This document shows positions 37,802-45,961 of a stretch of DNA of 64,000 nucleotides, piece after piece (within the stretch, counting starts at the first letter, position 1; every line of letters starts with the position of its first letter). Origin of the DNA: CAWKKW01 sp963850345 (lineage in GTDB: Bacteria > Acidobacteriota > Terriglobia > Terriglobales > Acidobacteriaceae); assembly GCA_963850345.1 (NCBI GenBank), contig CAWKKW010000001.1:62001-126000 (forward strand), given 5' to 3'. Made by a program: the position numbers and the translations under genes. The notes beneath the pieces were generated by a model. It was not told the DNA's origin. It saw nothing but the letters and a program-made list of their open reading frames with translations, and searched no databases.

Positions 37802-37935
37802 GAACGGTATTATCAGGCGCGCGAGCGGATTCGGAAAGTTCGGATGGAGGACGGGAATGCGTGCGGCTTCGCGCGTGGAGGTGTTGACTGCCGCACTGGC
37901 CCGAGGGCGAGCGCCTGTTATGGTGAGAGGAACGC

Positions 37936-38682
37936 ATGGCCAGACGTAATTCCATCGGAACCTTTGTCCTCATCGCCCTCCTCGTCTTCTTGTTCTTTTT
38001 GTGGGTTCGACAGCGATCCAGCCCTCCTTGGCGAGGGCAAGACACGAGGTCTTCAAGGGGCCGCTCTTCCGGTCGCAGATATCGCGAGCGCAATCGACCG
38101 GCGGAAGAAGGACGTCAACGTGAGGACCGACAGGATGAGCGCTGTTCAGACCTGGGCGTGAGTTGCAGCTCAGAGTATTTCGCAGATTGGCAAGAGCCGG
38201 CCGTGGACAACTGTCATGGCTTGACGCGGAATGGTTATCCAATTCCGGACCCGCGCTGCACACCCGGCGGAGTCGATCCGACGGTGACGTCGCAGGTGTT
38301 GAGCAGTCCGGGGTGGGTCACACGTTGCGTTCGAAATTGTGCAACCAGTGAGGCGCAGAAGCACGTGACCTATGAGTGGTACGGATTGCCCCGCCCGAAG
38401 TACAACTCCGGAGAGAACCAGGTTTGCGAACTGGATCACCTCGTTCCACTGGAGCTAGGAGGCGCGGATGGCCTGGGAAACATCTGGCCCGAATGTGGGC
38501 CGAATGAGACGGAGTTGAACGAGCGCTACTTCAAGATCAAGGACCGCGTGGAGAATTATCTGACGGACGAGGTGAAGGCTGGGAGAATGCCACTGGACGA
38601 GGCGCAGCGCGGGATCGCGAGCGATTGGACCCGGTACCTGGAGGCGGCGAACCGCTACTGCGAGAATCGCGGCCGCTGCTGA
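37936..38682 (+). CDS. Membrane-anchored Cys-rich HNH-type protein
   Basis: 248 residues, ATG 37936 with GAGAGG upstream. An N-terminal anchor (IGTFVLIALLVFLFFLWV) is followed by an Arg/Ser-rich linker (residues ~27-65) and a C-terminal domain with ELDHLVPLELGGADGLGNIW, the H...N pattern of HNH nucleases, where 'LDHxVPLxLGGxxxxxN' is diagnostic. About ten cysteines (e.g. CSDLGVSC, CVRNC, CENRGRC) suggest disulfides and an extracytoplasmic location. Possibly a nuclease for scavenging DNA or a defence effector; no immunity gene is obvious. It sits between GH47 and GH29 genes. Confidence 0.78.
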   Translation: MARRNSIGTFVLIALLVFLFFLWVRQRSSPPWRGQDTRSSRGRSSGRRYRERNRPAEEGRQREDRQDERCSDLGVSCSSEYFADWQEPAVDNCHGLTRNGYPIPDPRCTPGGVDPTVTSQVLSSPGWVTRCVRNCATSEAQKHVTYEWYGLPRPKYNSGENQVCELDHLVPLELGGADGLGNIWPECGPNETELNERYFKIKDRVENYLTDEVKAGRMPLDEAQRGIASDWTRYLEAANRYCENRGRC

Positions 38683-38736
38683 GGGGAACAAGGCCCGAAG
38701 ACAGCAGCTTACTTTATCGTTTACTATGCCAGCATC

Positions 38737-40389
38737 ATGAAATGGACCCGCGCCCTTGAACTCTGCATCCTGGCGCTTGCGGTTGCCGCAAGCCCGGTAG
38801 TTCTCCTCGCTCAAACATCCCCGACCGCGCCGACCGCCGGCACAGATCCCGTCGTTCTTGACCAGCTTTGGAAACAAGGGAACAGCAAATACGACGCGCA
38901 GAGGAAGAGCATCCTCGAGAATGTGGAACGTGTCTCGCATGCGGGACCATTTCGCCCAGACTTCGAATCGCTCGAGACCTATAAGGTCCCCGATTGGTAC
39001 AAGGATGCGAAGTTCGGGATCTTCATTCACTGGGGCGTGTATTCGGTCCCCGCGTTTGGGAGCGAATGGTATCCGCGTCTGATGTATACGGAAGGCACAG
39101 ACGAGAACAAGCATCAGATCGCCACCTATGGTCCGCTGAGTAAGTTCGGGTACAAAGACTTCGTTCCGATGTTCAAGGCGGAGCACTTTGATCCGCAGGC
39201 GTGGGCGCACCTGTTCAAGGAATCGGGCGCGAAGTACGTGGTGCCGGTCTTTGAACATCATGACGGGTTTGCGATGTATGACAGCGGACTGTCGGATTGG
39301 ACGGCGGCGAAGATGGGCCCGCACCGCGATACGGGCGGTGAGTTGGCGAAGGCAGTTCGGGCGGAAGGTTTGCACCTGGGCGCCTCTTCGCATCGCGTGG
39401 AGCACAACTTCTTCCTCGGTGAGGGGCGAAAGATCGATTCCGACGTGAACGATCCCAAGTATGCAGGCTTTTACGGTCCGGCTCATGCATGGTTGGATAA
39501 CAAGGAGCACACGCCCCTGAACAACGACTTTACCTTTCTATCGCAGGACTGGGGCAATGACTGGCTGGCCCGTTCTGCGGAGATCGTGGAGAAGTATCAT
39601 CCAGACGTCATGTACTTCGACTGGTGGATCGGCCAGGCTGGGCTGCGCAATCAACTTACTAAGTTCGCAGCGTTCTATTACAACGATTCGTTGAAGTATG
39701 GCGATCATGTCGGCGTGATCAACTACAAGGATTACGCGCTTGACGCCAAGTCCGCTGTGCTCGATCTGGAGCGTGGGCAACTCGCCGACATTCGCCCGCT
39801 CTATTGGCAGACCGACACCTCGATTAGTAACAAGTCATGGGGCTTTATCGAGCATGACACCTTCAAGACTCCCGATTTTGTGGTGCATCAACTGATCGAT
39901 ATCGTCAGCAAGAATGGAAATCTGCTGATGAATATCGGGCCGAAATCGGACGGAACCATTCCGGATGAAGTGCAGCAGGTGCTTCTCTCGGTTGGCAGTT
40001 GGTTAAAGGTGAATGGAGACGCGATCTATGGAACGCGTCCGTGGAAGGTGTACGGAGAGGGTCCGGCCAAGGTAGTCGGCGGCTCCTTCAACGACACCAA
40101 GGCGACCGAATACACGCCTGAGGATTTCCGCTTCACGACCAAGGGCGGCAAGCTGTACGCGATCGAGATGGGATGGCCCACCAATGGCGAAGCGGTGATT
40201 CACTCACTTGGAACCAAGTCGGCTGGGCCGGAGATGAAGGTCACGTCCGTGGCTCTGCTGGGATCTGACGCCCAACTGAAGTTTGAACAACAGGAGGATG
40301 GACTGCACGTGCAGGTGCCCGCGCAGGCACCCGCGCCGGGCAAATTCGCTTACGCCTTCCGCATCGAAGCGTCGGGAATCAGCCAGTAA
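38737..40389 (+). CDS. Secreted GH29 alpha-L-fucosidase
   Basis: 550 residues with signal peptide (ILALAVAASPVVLLAQ). A retaining alpha-fucosidase: WYKDAKFGIFIHWGVYSVPA, EHHDGFAMYDS and the nucleophile D295 in VMYFDWWIGQ. A beta-sandwich C-terminal domain follows (from ~residue 440). The general acid is not fixed by sequence in this family. With the GH47 mannosidase and GH5 enzyme it suggests breakdown of fucosylated, mannose-rich glycans. Closed by a strong terminator. Confidence 0.95.
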   Translation: MKWTRALELCILALAVAASPVVLLAQTSPTAPTAGTDPVVLDQLWKQGNSKYDAQRKSILENVERVSHAGPFRPDFESLETYKVPDWYKDAKFGIFIHWGVYSVPAFGSEWYPRLMYTEGTDENKHQIATYGPLSKFGYKDFVPMFKAEHFDPQAWAHLFKESGAKYVVPVFEHHDGFAMYDSGLSDWTAAKMGPHRDTGGELAKAVRAEGLHLGASSHRVEHNFFLGEGRKIDSDVNDPKYAGFYGPAHAWLDNKEHTPLNNDFTFLSQDWGNDWLARSAEIVEKYHPDVMYFDWWIGQAGLRNQLTKFAAFYYNDSLKYGDHVGVINYKDYALDAKSAVLDLERGQLADIRPLYWQTDTSISNKSWGFIEHDTFKTPDFVVHQLIDIVSKNGNLLMNIGPKSDGTIPDEVQQVLLSVGSWLKVNGDAIYGTRPWKVYGEGPAKVVGGSFNDTKATEYTPEDFRFTTKGGKLYAIEMGWPTNGEAVIHSLGTKSAGPEMKVTSVALLGSDAQLKFEQQEDGLHVQVPAQAPAPGKFAYAFRIEASGISQ

Positions 40390-40417
40390 CCGCTCGCAGT
40401 CGCGGGGAGAAAGCCAC

Positions 40418-40460
40418 TGAGGCTGGGCAACGGATCTCGTTGCTTGGCCTCATTTTCTTT
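40418..40460 (+). terminator. Rho-independent terminator after the fucosidase
   Basis: A 15-pair stem (40418-40432 with 40438-40452, three G-T pairs) with a five-base loop GATCT, followed by TTTTCTTT. It ends the GH29 transcript and isolates the BNR-MoaD module downstream. Confidence 0.88.
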
Positions 40461-40654
40461 GTGCTGAGACCGTGAAAGCGGCGGGCTCGGACGGGCGGCA
40501 TGTCTCCGGTTTATTTTTTGATCACAAATGTCGTTTTCCGCCGCAGTCCATCGACTATAGTTCGGAAGTTCAGACGAGACGGGAACACCGCTCTTCTGCG
40601 TGAGGGTGAAAGCGAGCCTGCCGCAGCGAGCGTTGATGAGGAGGAGTTTGGATT

Positions 40655-41770
40655 ATGAGTTCGGTGCGCGTGTTGGTGGGCACCCACAAGGGAGCCTTCG
40701 TGTTGAGTTCCGACGGTAAGCGCAAGAGTTGGGACGTGAGCGGACCTCACTTTGCGGGATGGGAGATTTACCACGTGAAGGGGTCACCGGTTGACCCGAA
40801 CCGGCTGTATGCCTCGCAGACCAGCGGGTGGTTCGGACAGGTGATTCAGCGCTCTAACGACGGCGGCAAGAGCTGGGAGCCGGTGGGCAACAAGTTTGTA
40901 TATGAAGGAGTGGCCGGCACGCACCAGTGGTACGACGGCACGCCGCATCCCTGGGAGTTCAAGCGGGTGTGGCACCTGGAGCCTTCCTTGACCGATGCGG
41001 ACACGGTGTTCGCTGGGGTAGAGGATGCGGCCCTGTTCAAATCGACGGATGGCGGGGCGAGTTGGAATGAGCTGGCAGGACTGCGCCGCCACGGTTCGGG
41101 ACCCCACTGGCAACCGGGCGCCGGAGGGATGTGCCTGCACACCATCATCCTCGATTCCAGCGATCCAGGGCGAATTTACATCGCAATCTCGGCCGCAGGG
41201 GCCTTCCGCAGCGACGACGGCGGAGAGACCTGGCAGCCCATCAACCGCGGCCTGCATTCGCAGTACATTCCCGACCCGAACGCGGAGGTCGGACATTGCG
41301 TGCACCACATCGCGATGCACCGCGAACGTCCGGGCGTGCTGTTCATGCAGAAACACTGGGACGTTATGCGCAGCGACGACTCAGGCGATTCCTGGAAAGA
41401 GGTGAGCGGCAATCTGCCAACCGATTTCGGATTTGCCATCGACGTTCACGCGCACGAGCCGGAGACGATCTACGTAGTGCCGATCAAGAGCGATTCGGAG
41501 CATTACCCTCCTGAAGGCAAGTTGCGGGTCTATCGCAGTCGAAGCGGGGGTAACGAATGGGAGCCGCTGACCCGGGGATTACCGCAAGGCGACTGTTACG
41601 TGAATGTATTGCGGGATGCGATGGCGGTTGATTCGCTGGAGGATTGCGGAGTCTATTTCGGCACAACGGGCGGCCAGGTATACGCATCGGCCGATAGCGG
41701 AGATAATTGGGAGCCCATCGTGCGGGATCTTCCCGCGGTGCTCTCAGTAGAGGTGCAGACGCTGCCATGA
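40655..41770 (+). CDS. BNR/Asp-box beta-propeller protein
   Basis: 371 residues, ATG 40655 preceded by AGGAGGAG. No signal peptide: a cytoplasmic propeller. Five Asp-box repeats are readable: SNDGGKSWEPV (~67), STDGGASWNEL (~129), SDDGGETWQPI (~185), SDDSGDSWKEV and SADSGDNWEPI near the end. The catalytic residues of true sialidases are not apparent, so the common label 'exo-sialidase' would be misleading. Its stop overlaps the start of a MoaD/ThiS-like gene (ATGA), so the two proteins are made together; partnership, not glycan hydrolysis, seems the more likely role. Confidence 0.88.
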   Translation: MSSVRVLVGTHKGAFVLSSDGKRKSWDVSGPHFAGWEIYHVKGSPVDPNRLYASQTSGWFGQVIQRSNDGGKSWEPVGNKFVYEGVAGTHQWYDGTPHPWEFKRVWHLEPSLTDADTVFAGVEDAALFKSTDGGASWNELAGLRRHGSGPHWQPGAGGMCLHTIILDSSDPGRIYIAISAAGAFRSDDGGETWQPINRGLHSQYIPDPNAEVGHCVHHIAMHRERPGVLFMQKHWDVMRSDDSGDSWKEVSGNLPTDFGFAIDVHAHEPETIYVVPIKSDSEHYPPEGKLRVYRSRSGGNEWEPLTRGLPQGDCYVNVLRDAMAVDSLEDCGVYFGTTGGQVYASADSGDNWEPIVRDLPAVLSVEVQTLP

Positions 41771-42063
41771 TCCGGGTGATCCTGCCTCCGCATCTGCGTC
41801 TCTTGGCGAAGGTCACGGGCGAGGTGGAGTTGTGCGTCGACGGACCGGTGACACAACGGTCGGTATTGAATGCGCTCGAGTCGGAATACCCGATGCTCGA
41901 GGGAACGATCCGCGATCACGTGACGCAGAAGCGCAGGCCATTCCTGCGCTTTTTCGCGTGCGAAGAAGATCTGTCGCACGAGTCCCCAGACGCGCCCTTG
42001 CCCGACGCCATCGCCAAAGGTACTGAGCCGCTGGTGGTGCTCGGAGCCATAGCGGGTGGGTGA
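41767..42063 (+). CDS. MoaD/ThiS-like ubiquitin-fold protein with C-terminal Gly-Gly
   Basis: 98 residues from the ATG at 41767, overlapping the propeller stop by four bases. A beta-grasp protein: IRVILPPHLRLLAKVTGEVE, VDGPVTQRSVLNALESEYP, LRFFACEEDLSHE and the C-terminal PLVVLGAIAGG. The terminal Gly-Gly is the site that is adenylylated and thiocarboxylated in sulfur carriers such as MoaD and ThiS. No MoaE, ThiG or E1-like enzyme is adjacent, so the pathway is open. It could be a sulfur carrier for molybdopterin or part of a distinct system with the propeller. Confidence 0.87.
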   Translation: MIRVILPPHLRLLAKVTGEVELCVDGPVTQRSVLNALESEYPMLEGTIRDHVTQKRRPFLRFFACEEDLSHESPDAPLPDAIAKGTEPLVVLGAIAGG

Positions 42064-42073
42064 GCCCCCGCGC

Positions 42074-43597
42074 TTAACCAAATGCCTGATGTTCCTTCCA
42101 GAACTCCGCCCAGGATTTGCGTGGAGGTCCGCAGAGGAAGATATCGGAGTTATAGCGGCTCTCTTCGTTGGGAATGTTTTCAGGGTTGGCGTTGTGTCCG
42201 GCCAGGCGGCAACTGGTGAAGGCTTGGTCCGCCTCTTCGCGTGAGAATCCAAGCACGATCAGAGTGGTGGGAGGCGGGGAAGGATAGCCTCGCAGCCACG
42301 CGGAGTTCGTCATGCTGATCGGTGTTGGCAGACCGTACTTAGACCCGAGGATTTCAATTGCGCCCTGTTCGCCATAGTTGCCAACCAGAACACCCACATG
42401 AGCGCGCTGATCGGCTGGAAGCGCATCGCGAATGCCGGCAACGTTGGCGGCCAGTTCGTTCCAGCCGAACTCCTCGCGGAGGTCGCCATTGTTCTTCAAC
42501 GCAAAGTTTTTGAGGGGACCACTGGAAGCGATGGGCACTATCAGCGCACATGCATAGAGGCCACACGCGGCTACTCCGGTGAAAAAGACGGCCTCAACTG
42601 TACGCCTCCACAGCGTGGGCAGAGTCGACAGCCAATGTTCGCCCGCGGCAGCACCCATCGCAAGCAGCGGAGGATAAGCCGCTCCGAGGTAATAGCTCCT
42701 TCCCTTCCCGAAGAAGAACAGGGCGAAGGGCACGAGGTACATCCATCCGAGCAGACGGTATTTCGGACTGCGGAGAAAAGCGATGAGGCCGAGGATCCAA
42801 ACAGGGGTAGCGAAGGTGTTCGCACAAATCCAGAACTGTTCGGGAAGAAAGCCGCCGGTCCTACCCTGGCGAACATCGCGGGCGTGAATGTGCTGGAGAA
42901 AGTGGAGCGAGATCAATCCGTGCCGGATTTGCCACACCAGGTTGGGAAGGAAGATGAGCAGAGCCAGTAGCGACGCGATCCAGAACCACTTGCTCAAAAA
43001 ATAGCGGCGAGCCGAGGTGAGCAGCAGGCCGGCCAGGATACCGGCCACCAGAAATGCGATCGTATATTTCGTTTGCAGGCCGACGCCCACGGTGAGTCCA
43101 ATGGCGAGCCACCATCGCGGATTCTCTGAATTCAACAAGCGAAGGGTGAAGTACGCGATCAGCACCCACCACAGAAAATCGAATGACGTGTACTGAAACT
43201 CCGTTGCGTTAAAGAGCGGCAGGGCCGAGAGCGCGACCATGAGAGTCGCAGACGCTTGCGCCAGGCGGCCTCCGCCCAGTTCCCGCGCCATAAGCCCGGT
43301 TATCACCAAAGCGGTGAATTGGGCGATTACGGAGAAGAGGCGCAAGCCGATCAGCGAGACGCCGAAGAGGCTGAGGGCGATGTGTTCGAGGAAGGGTGTA
43401 AGTGGAGGATAGGCGACGAATCCCCAATCGAGATGGCGCGCGTCGCTGAGGAACTGCAGTTCGTCGCGATGAAAGCCGTAGCGCCCATTGGTGAACAGGT
43501 GAAGCAGGGCGAAAGCCGTAGCGATTCCGAGAAGCATTGCGGTGTCGGTCCGGTTGCTTCGGCGCGTGGTGCTCGACGCGATGTTCATGGTTGCCAT
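42074..43597 (-). CDS. GT39/ArnT-like membrane glycosyltransferase
   Basis: 507 residues from the ATG at 43597, which has GGGGGAGCAGGA just upstream. About a dozen membrane helices. The first extracytoplasmic loop has GFHRDELQFLSDARHLDWGF then YPPLTPFLEH, with the acidic pair (D/E) that in PMT/ArnT-type enzymes binds the lipid-linked sugar donor. Acceptor unknown: protein, lipid A or another envelope glycan. It converges with the MoaD-like gene. Confidence 0.88.
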   Translation of the reverse strand: MATMNIASSTTRRSNRTDTAMLLGIATAFALLHLFTNGRYGFHRDELQFLSDARHLDWGFVAYPPLTPFLEHIALSLFGVSLIGLRLFSVIAQFTALVITGLMARELGGGRLAQASATLMVALSALPLFNATEFQYTSFDFLWWVLIAYFTLRLLNSENPRWWLAIGLTVGVGLQTKYTIAFLVAGILAGLLLTSARRYFLSKWFWIASLLALLIFLPNLVWQIRHGLISLHFLQHIHARDVRQGRTGGFLPEQFWICANTFATPVWILGLIAFLRSPKYRLLGWMYLVPFALFFFGKGRSYYLGAAYPPLLAMGAAAGEHWLSTLPTLWRRTVEAVFFTGVAACGLYACALIVPIASSGPLKNFALKNNGDLREEFGWNELAANVAGIRDALPADQRAHVGVLVGNYGEQGAIEILGSKYGLPTPISMTNSAWLRGYPSPPPTTLIVLGFSREEADQAFTSCRLAGHNANPENIPNEESRYNSDIFLCGPPRKSWAEFWKEHQAFG

Positions 43598-43690
43598 TCC
43601 TGCTCCCCCGGCAAATCGGATGTGGACCAATGTACCGTACGGGCGAAGAAGCGCAACAGTTCCTGCTCCCTTGTGACCGAAGAATCGGAC

Positions 43691-44983
43691 TCAGGCTGCG
43701 GATGGGTTGGGTTCGTCGGCAACGTGATCGCGTTGATCTGGATCCCCGGCAAGTAAGGGCCAGCCTCGGCGCAGCACATAGTCAAGCCAGGCGCCGGCGA
43801 ATTGGGATGTGAGAACGGCCGCGAGCACAAGCGTCGTATAGAACGTGGCGCTGATAATGCCCGCGTCGAAGGCCACGCTGGCAAGGACGATGCCGGGACC
43901 GCCGCGCGCATTGGTGGTGATGGAGAGATTGATCAGGTCGAGGCCGCGAAAGCCCGCAAAGCGGCCGGCGAGCGAGACGGAGAGAATCTTGATCAGGCAG
44001 CTTCCAGCGAGAAAAGCGGACAGCATCCACCAGGAGAGGCCACGGATGAGATCGAGTTTCATGCCTACGATGGCGAAGTAAACGGGAATGAAAAAAGCGA
44101 ACGAGACGCTGCCGATCGAGGTAAGAGCTTCGGCGAAGAGTTTGCGACGGCGATGAACGACGGCGAAGCCGGCAAGGAACGCGGCGAACACGACGCTGAC
44201 ATCCAACAGGCCAGCCACGACGCAGTAGCCGAGCAACACGGCCAAGGCATACGCGACCGGCGAGTGTTGGGCCAGTACATTGAATCGCGAGGCGTTAATG
44301 CGCTTCACCATGCGCGGGAGGATGGTAAGTCCCAACGCGAAGTAGCCAATAGTCGCGACAAGATGAATAGTCATCTGACGCGGCTGAAGCACTGTCTTTC
44401 CAGCCATCGCGGTTGCAACGGCGAGGGCCATCCAGAGCACAATGTCCTCAAGCACGGCGACGCCGAGAACCAGCCGTGCGAAGCGCGTATTCAAAATCTT
44501 AAGGTCGGCAAAAATCTTGGAGACCACCGGCACCGAAGTCACAGCCACGCCGACTGCCAGGATGATGGTGAGCGAGATGCGATTTCCGTTGGGGCCGGCG
44601 AGGGAGGGTCGAACCAACCAAGGGCCGAGCAGCAGACCCAGCAGAAACGGTATGCCGGTGCCCACGATAGCGAGCCAGCTGACTTCGCGGCGTTCTTCAC
44701 GGCTGAAGAGATGGCGCGTCTCAGCGCCGGAGAGGAACATGAGCAACAACAGACCCAGCCAATACACGAAGTTGAGGATGCTGCCCTGCTGATGCGTTGC
44801 CTGGGTAAATCGGGCGGCGAAGGAGAAGCGACCGAGCAGGGTGGGACCGAGCAGGACGCCGGCCAGGATCTCGCCGACCACCTTGGGCTGGCGAATCTTG
44901 ACGAACACGAAGCCGAGCAACTGCGCACAGCCAACCAGCAGCAAAAGAATCAGCAGAATCGAAGTGAGATCAGCGTTAGACAC
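43691..44983 (-). CDS. Cation:proton antiporter (CPA2/Kef-like)
   Basis: 430 residues, 12-13 membrane helices, no C-terminal TrkA-N domain. The family pattern is visible: KIRQPKVVGEILAGVLLGPT in helix 2-3, FLSGAET, and the core LAVGVAVTSVPVVSKIFADL followed by VLGVAVLEDIVLW with the conserved Glu-Asp pair of electroneutral exchangers. It lies between the GT39-like gene and the cyclase gene on the same strand with gaps near 60-95 bases; no ion preference can be assigned. Confidence 0.92.
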   Translation of the reverse strand: MSNADLTSILLILLLLVGCAQLLGFVFVKIRQPKVVGEILAGVLLGPTLLGRFSFAARFTQATHQQGSILNFVYWLGLLLLMFLSGAETRHLFSREERREVSWLAIVGTGIPFLLGLLLGPWLVRPSLAGPNGNRISLTIILAVGVAVTSVPVVSKIFADLKILNTRFARLVLGVAVLEDIVLWMALAVATAMAGKTVLQPRQMTIHLVATIGYFALGLTILPRMVKRINASRFNVLAQHSPVAYALAVLLGYCVVAGLLDVSVVFAAFLAGFAVVHRRRKLFAEALTSIGSVSFAFFIPVYFAIVGMKLDLIRGLSWWMLSAFLAGSCLIKILSVSLAGRFAGFRGLDLINLSITTNARGGPGIVLASVAFDAGIISATFYTTLVLAAVLTSQFAGAWLDYVLRRGWPLLAGDPDQRDHVADEPNPSAA

Positions 44984-45046
44984 GATGCAGCTTGGATGCC
45001 CCGGGCGCCTGCGAGTTGGTCAAAGAAGAACACGAGCCCGTGCAGG

Positions 45047-45961
45047 CTACACCTCAGCGTACATGACGCGGTCTCTTCCCGCAGCCTTCGCCTGGTATAG
45101 CGCCGCGTCGGCTCGTTTGAGCAGGGGCTCGATGGGCATAGAGTCATCCCAATCATCGATGGTGATGGCACCTACGCTCAAAGTGACGGAAAGCGAGCCC
45201 TCAGACGTGGAAAACGGGATGGAGCCGATCCCGGCGCGCACCTGTTCCGCACGATCTTTCAGGTGGGTCTCCGAGCAACCGCTCAGAACGATGAGAAATT
45301 CTTCTCCCCCATAGCGGCCCACGGCGTCTTGCGAGCGAACGGACGCTACCAGCCGGTTTGAGACTTCCACCAGAACGGCATCTCCGGCGAGATGGCCGTG
45401 GACATCATTGATGCGCTTGAAGTGGTCCACATCGCAGAGTAGTACGGAGACCGGCCTCCGTTCCAGGATCGATCGCGTGAGTTCGCTGTGTAACTGGGAG
45501 AGGATGGCTCCGCGGTTCCACAAGGAAGTGAGCGCATCGTGGGTGGCTTTGAAGCGCATCTGATCGCAGGCTTCGACCAGCTTGTCTTCGAGCTGAAGAA
45601 TGCGGCGGCCGGTATGCAGGCGCGCCTTCAATTCCGCTGGATGACAGGGCTTGGTGAGGTAATCGTCCGCACCCGCTTCGAGCCCCATCACGACGTCTTC
45701 ATTGGACTGCTTGGAGGTGAGCAACAAGATGTACACATAGGATTCGTCGTGGCGGTTTCGCACTGCGCGACACACACCGGGGCCATCCAACTCGGGCATC
45801 ATCCAGTCGATGAGGGCTAGGCGAGGGCCACCCGGGCGACACAATTCTCGCGCAGCCTGCCGACCGTCGGAGGCTGTGACGACTTCATAGCCGCTGTTTT
45901 GCAGCGTGCGCTCCATGAGACGGCGCGACACCGGATCGTCGTCAGCAACGAGAATCTTCAT
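45047..45961 (-). CDS. Response regulator-diguanylate cyclase (REC-GGDEF)
   Basis: 304 residues. N-terminal receiver with acidic pocket DDD at 7-9, phosphoacceptor D52 (LALIDWMMPELDG) and LTKPC lysine near 104. The GGDEF domain carries the active-site GGEEF at 218-222 and an intact RxxD inhibitory site (RSQD, 209-212) five residues before it, so feedback control by c-di-GMP is expected. The start overlaps the stop of the hybrid kinase by four bases; its receiver is probably phosphorylated by that kinase, perhaps through the kinase's HPt domain. Confidence 0.95.
   Translation of the reverse strand: MKILVADDDPVSRRLMERTLQNSGYEVVTASDGRQAARELCRPGGPRLALIDWMMPELDGPGVCRAVRNRHDESYVYILLLTSKQSNEDVVMGLEAGADDYLTKPCHPAELKARLHTGRRILQLEDKLVEACDQMRFKATHDALTSLWNRGAILSQLHSELTRSILERRPVSVLLCDVDHFKRINDVHGHLAGDAVLVEVSNRLVASVRSQDAVGRYGGEEFLIVLSGCSETHLKDRAEQVRAGIGSIPFSTSEGSLSVTLSVGAITIDDWDDSMPIEPLLKRADAALYQAKAAGRDRVMYAEV

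Noticed and set aside
40655..41770. Exo-alpha-sialidase
   Set aside because: Asp-boxes are present but no signal peptide and no arginine triad or nucleophilic Tyr/Glu could be placed; only the propeller fold is supported.
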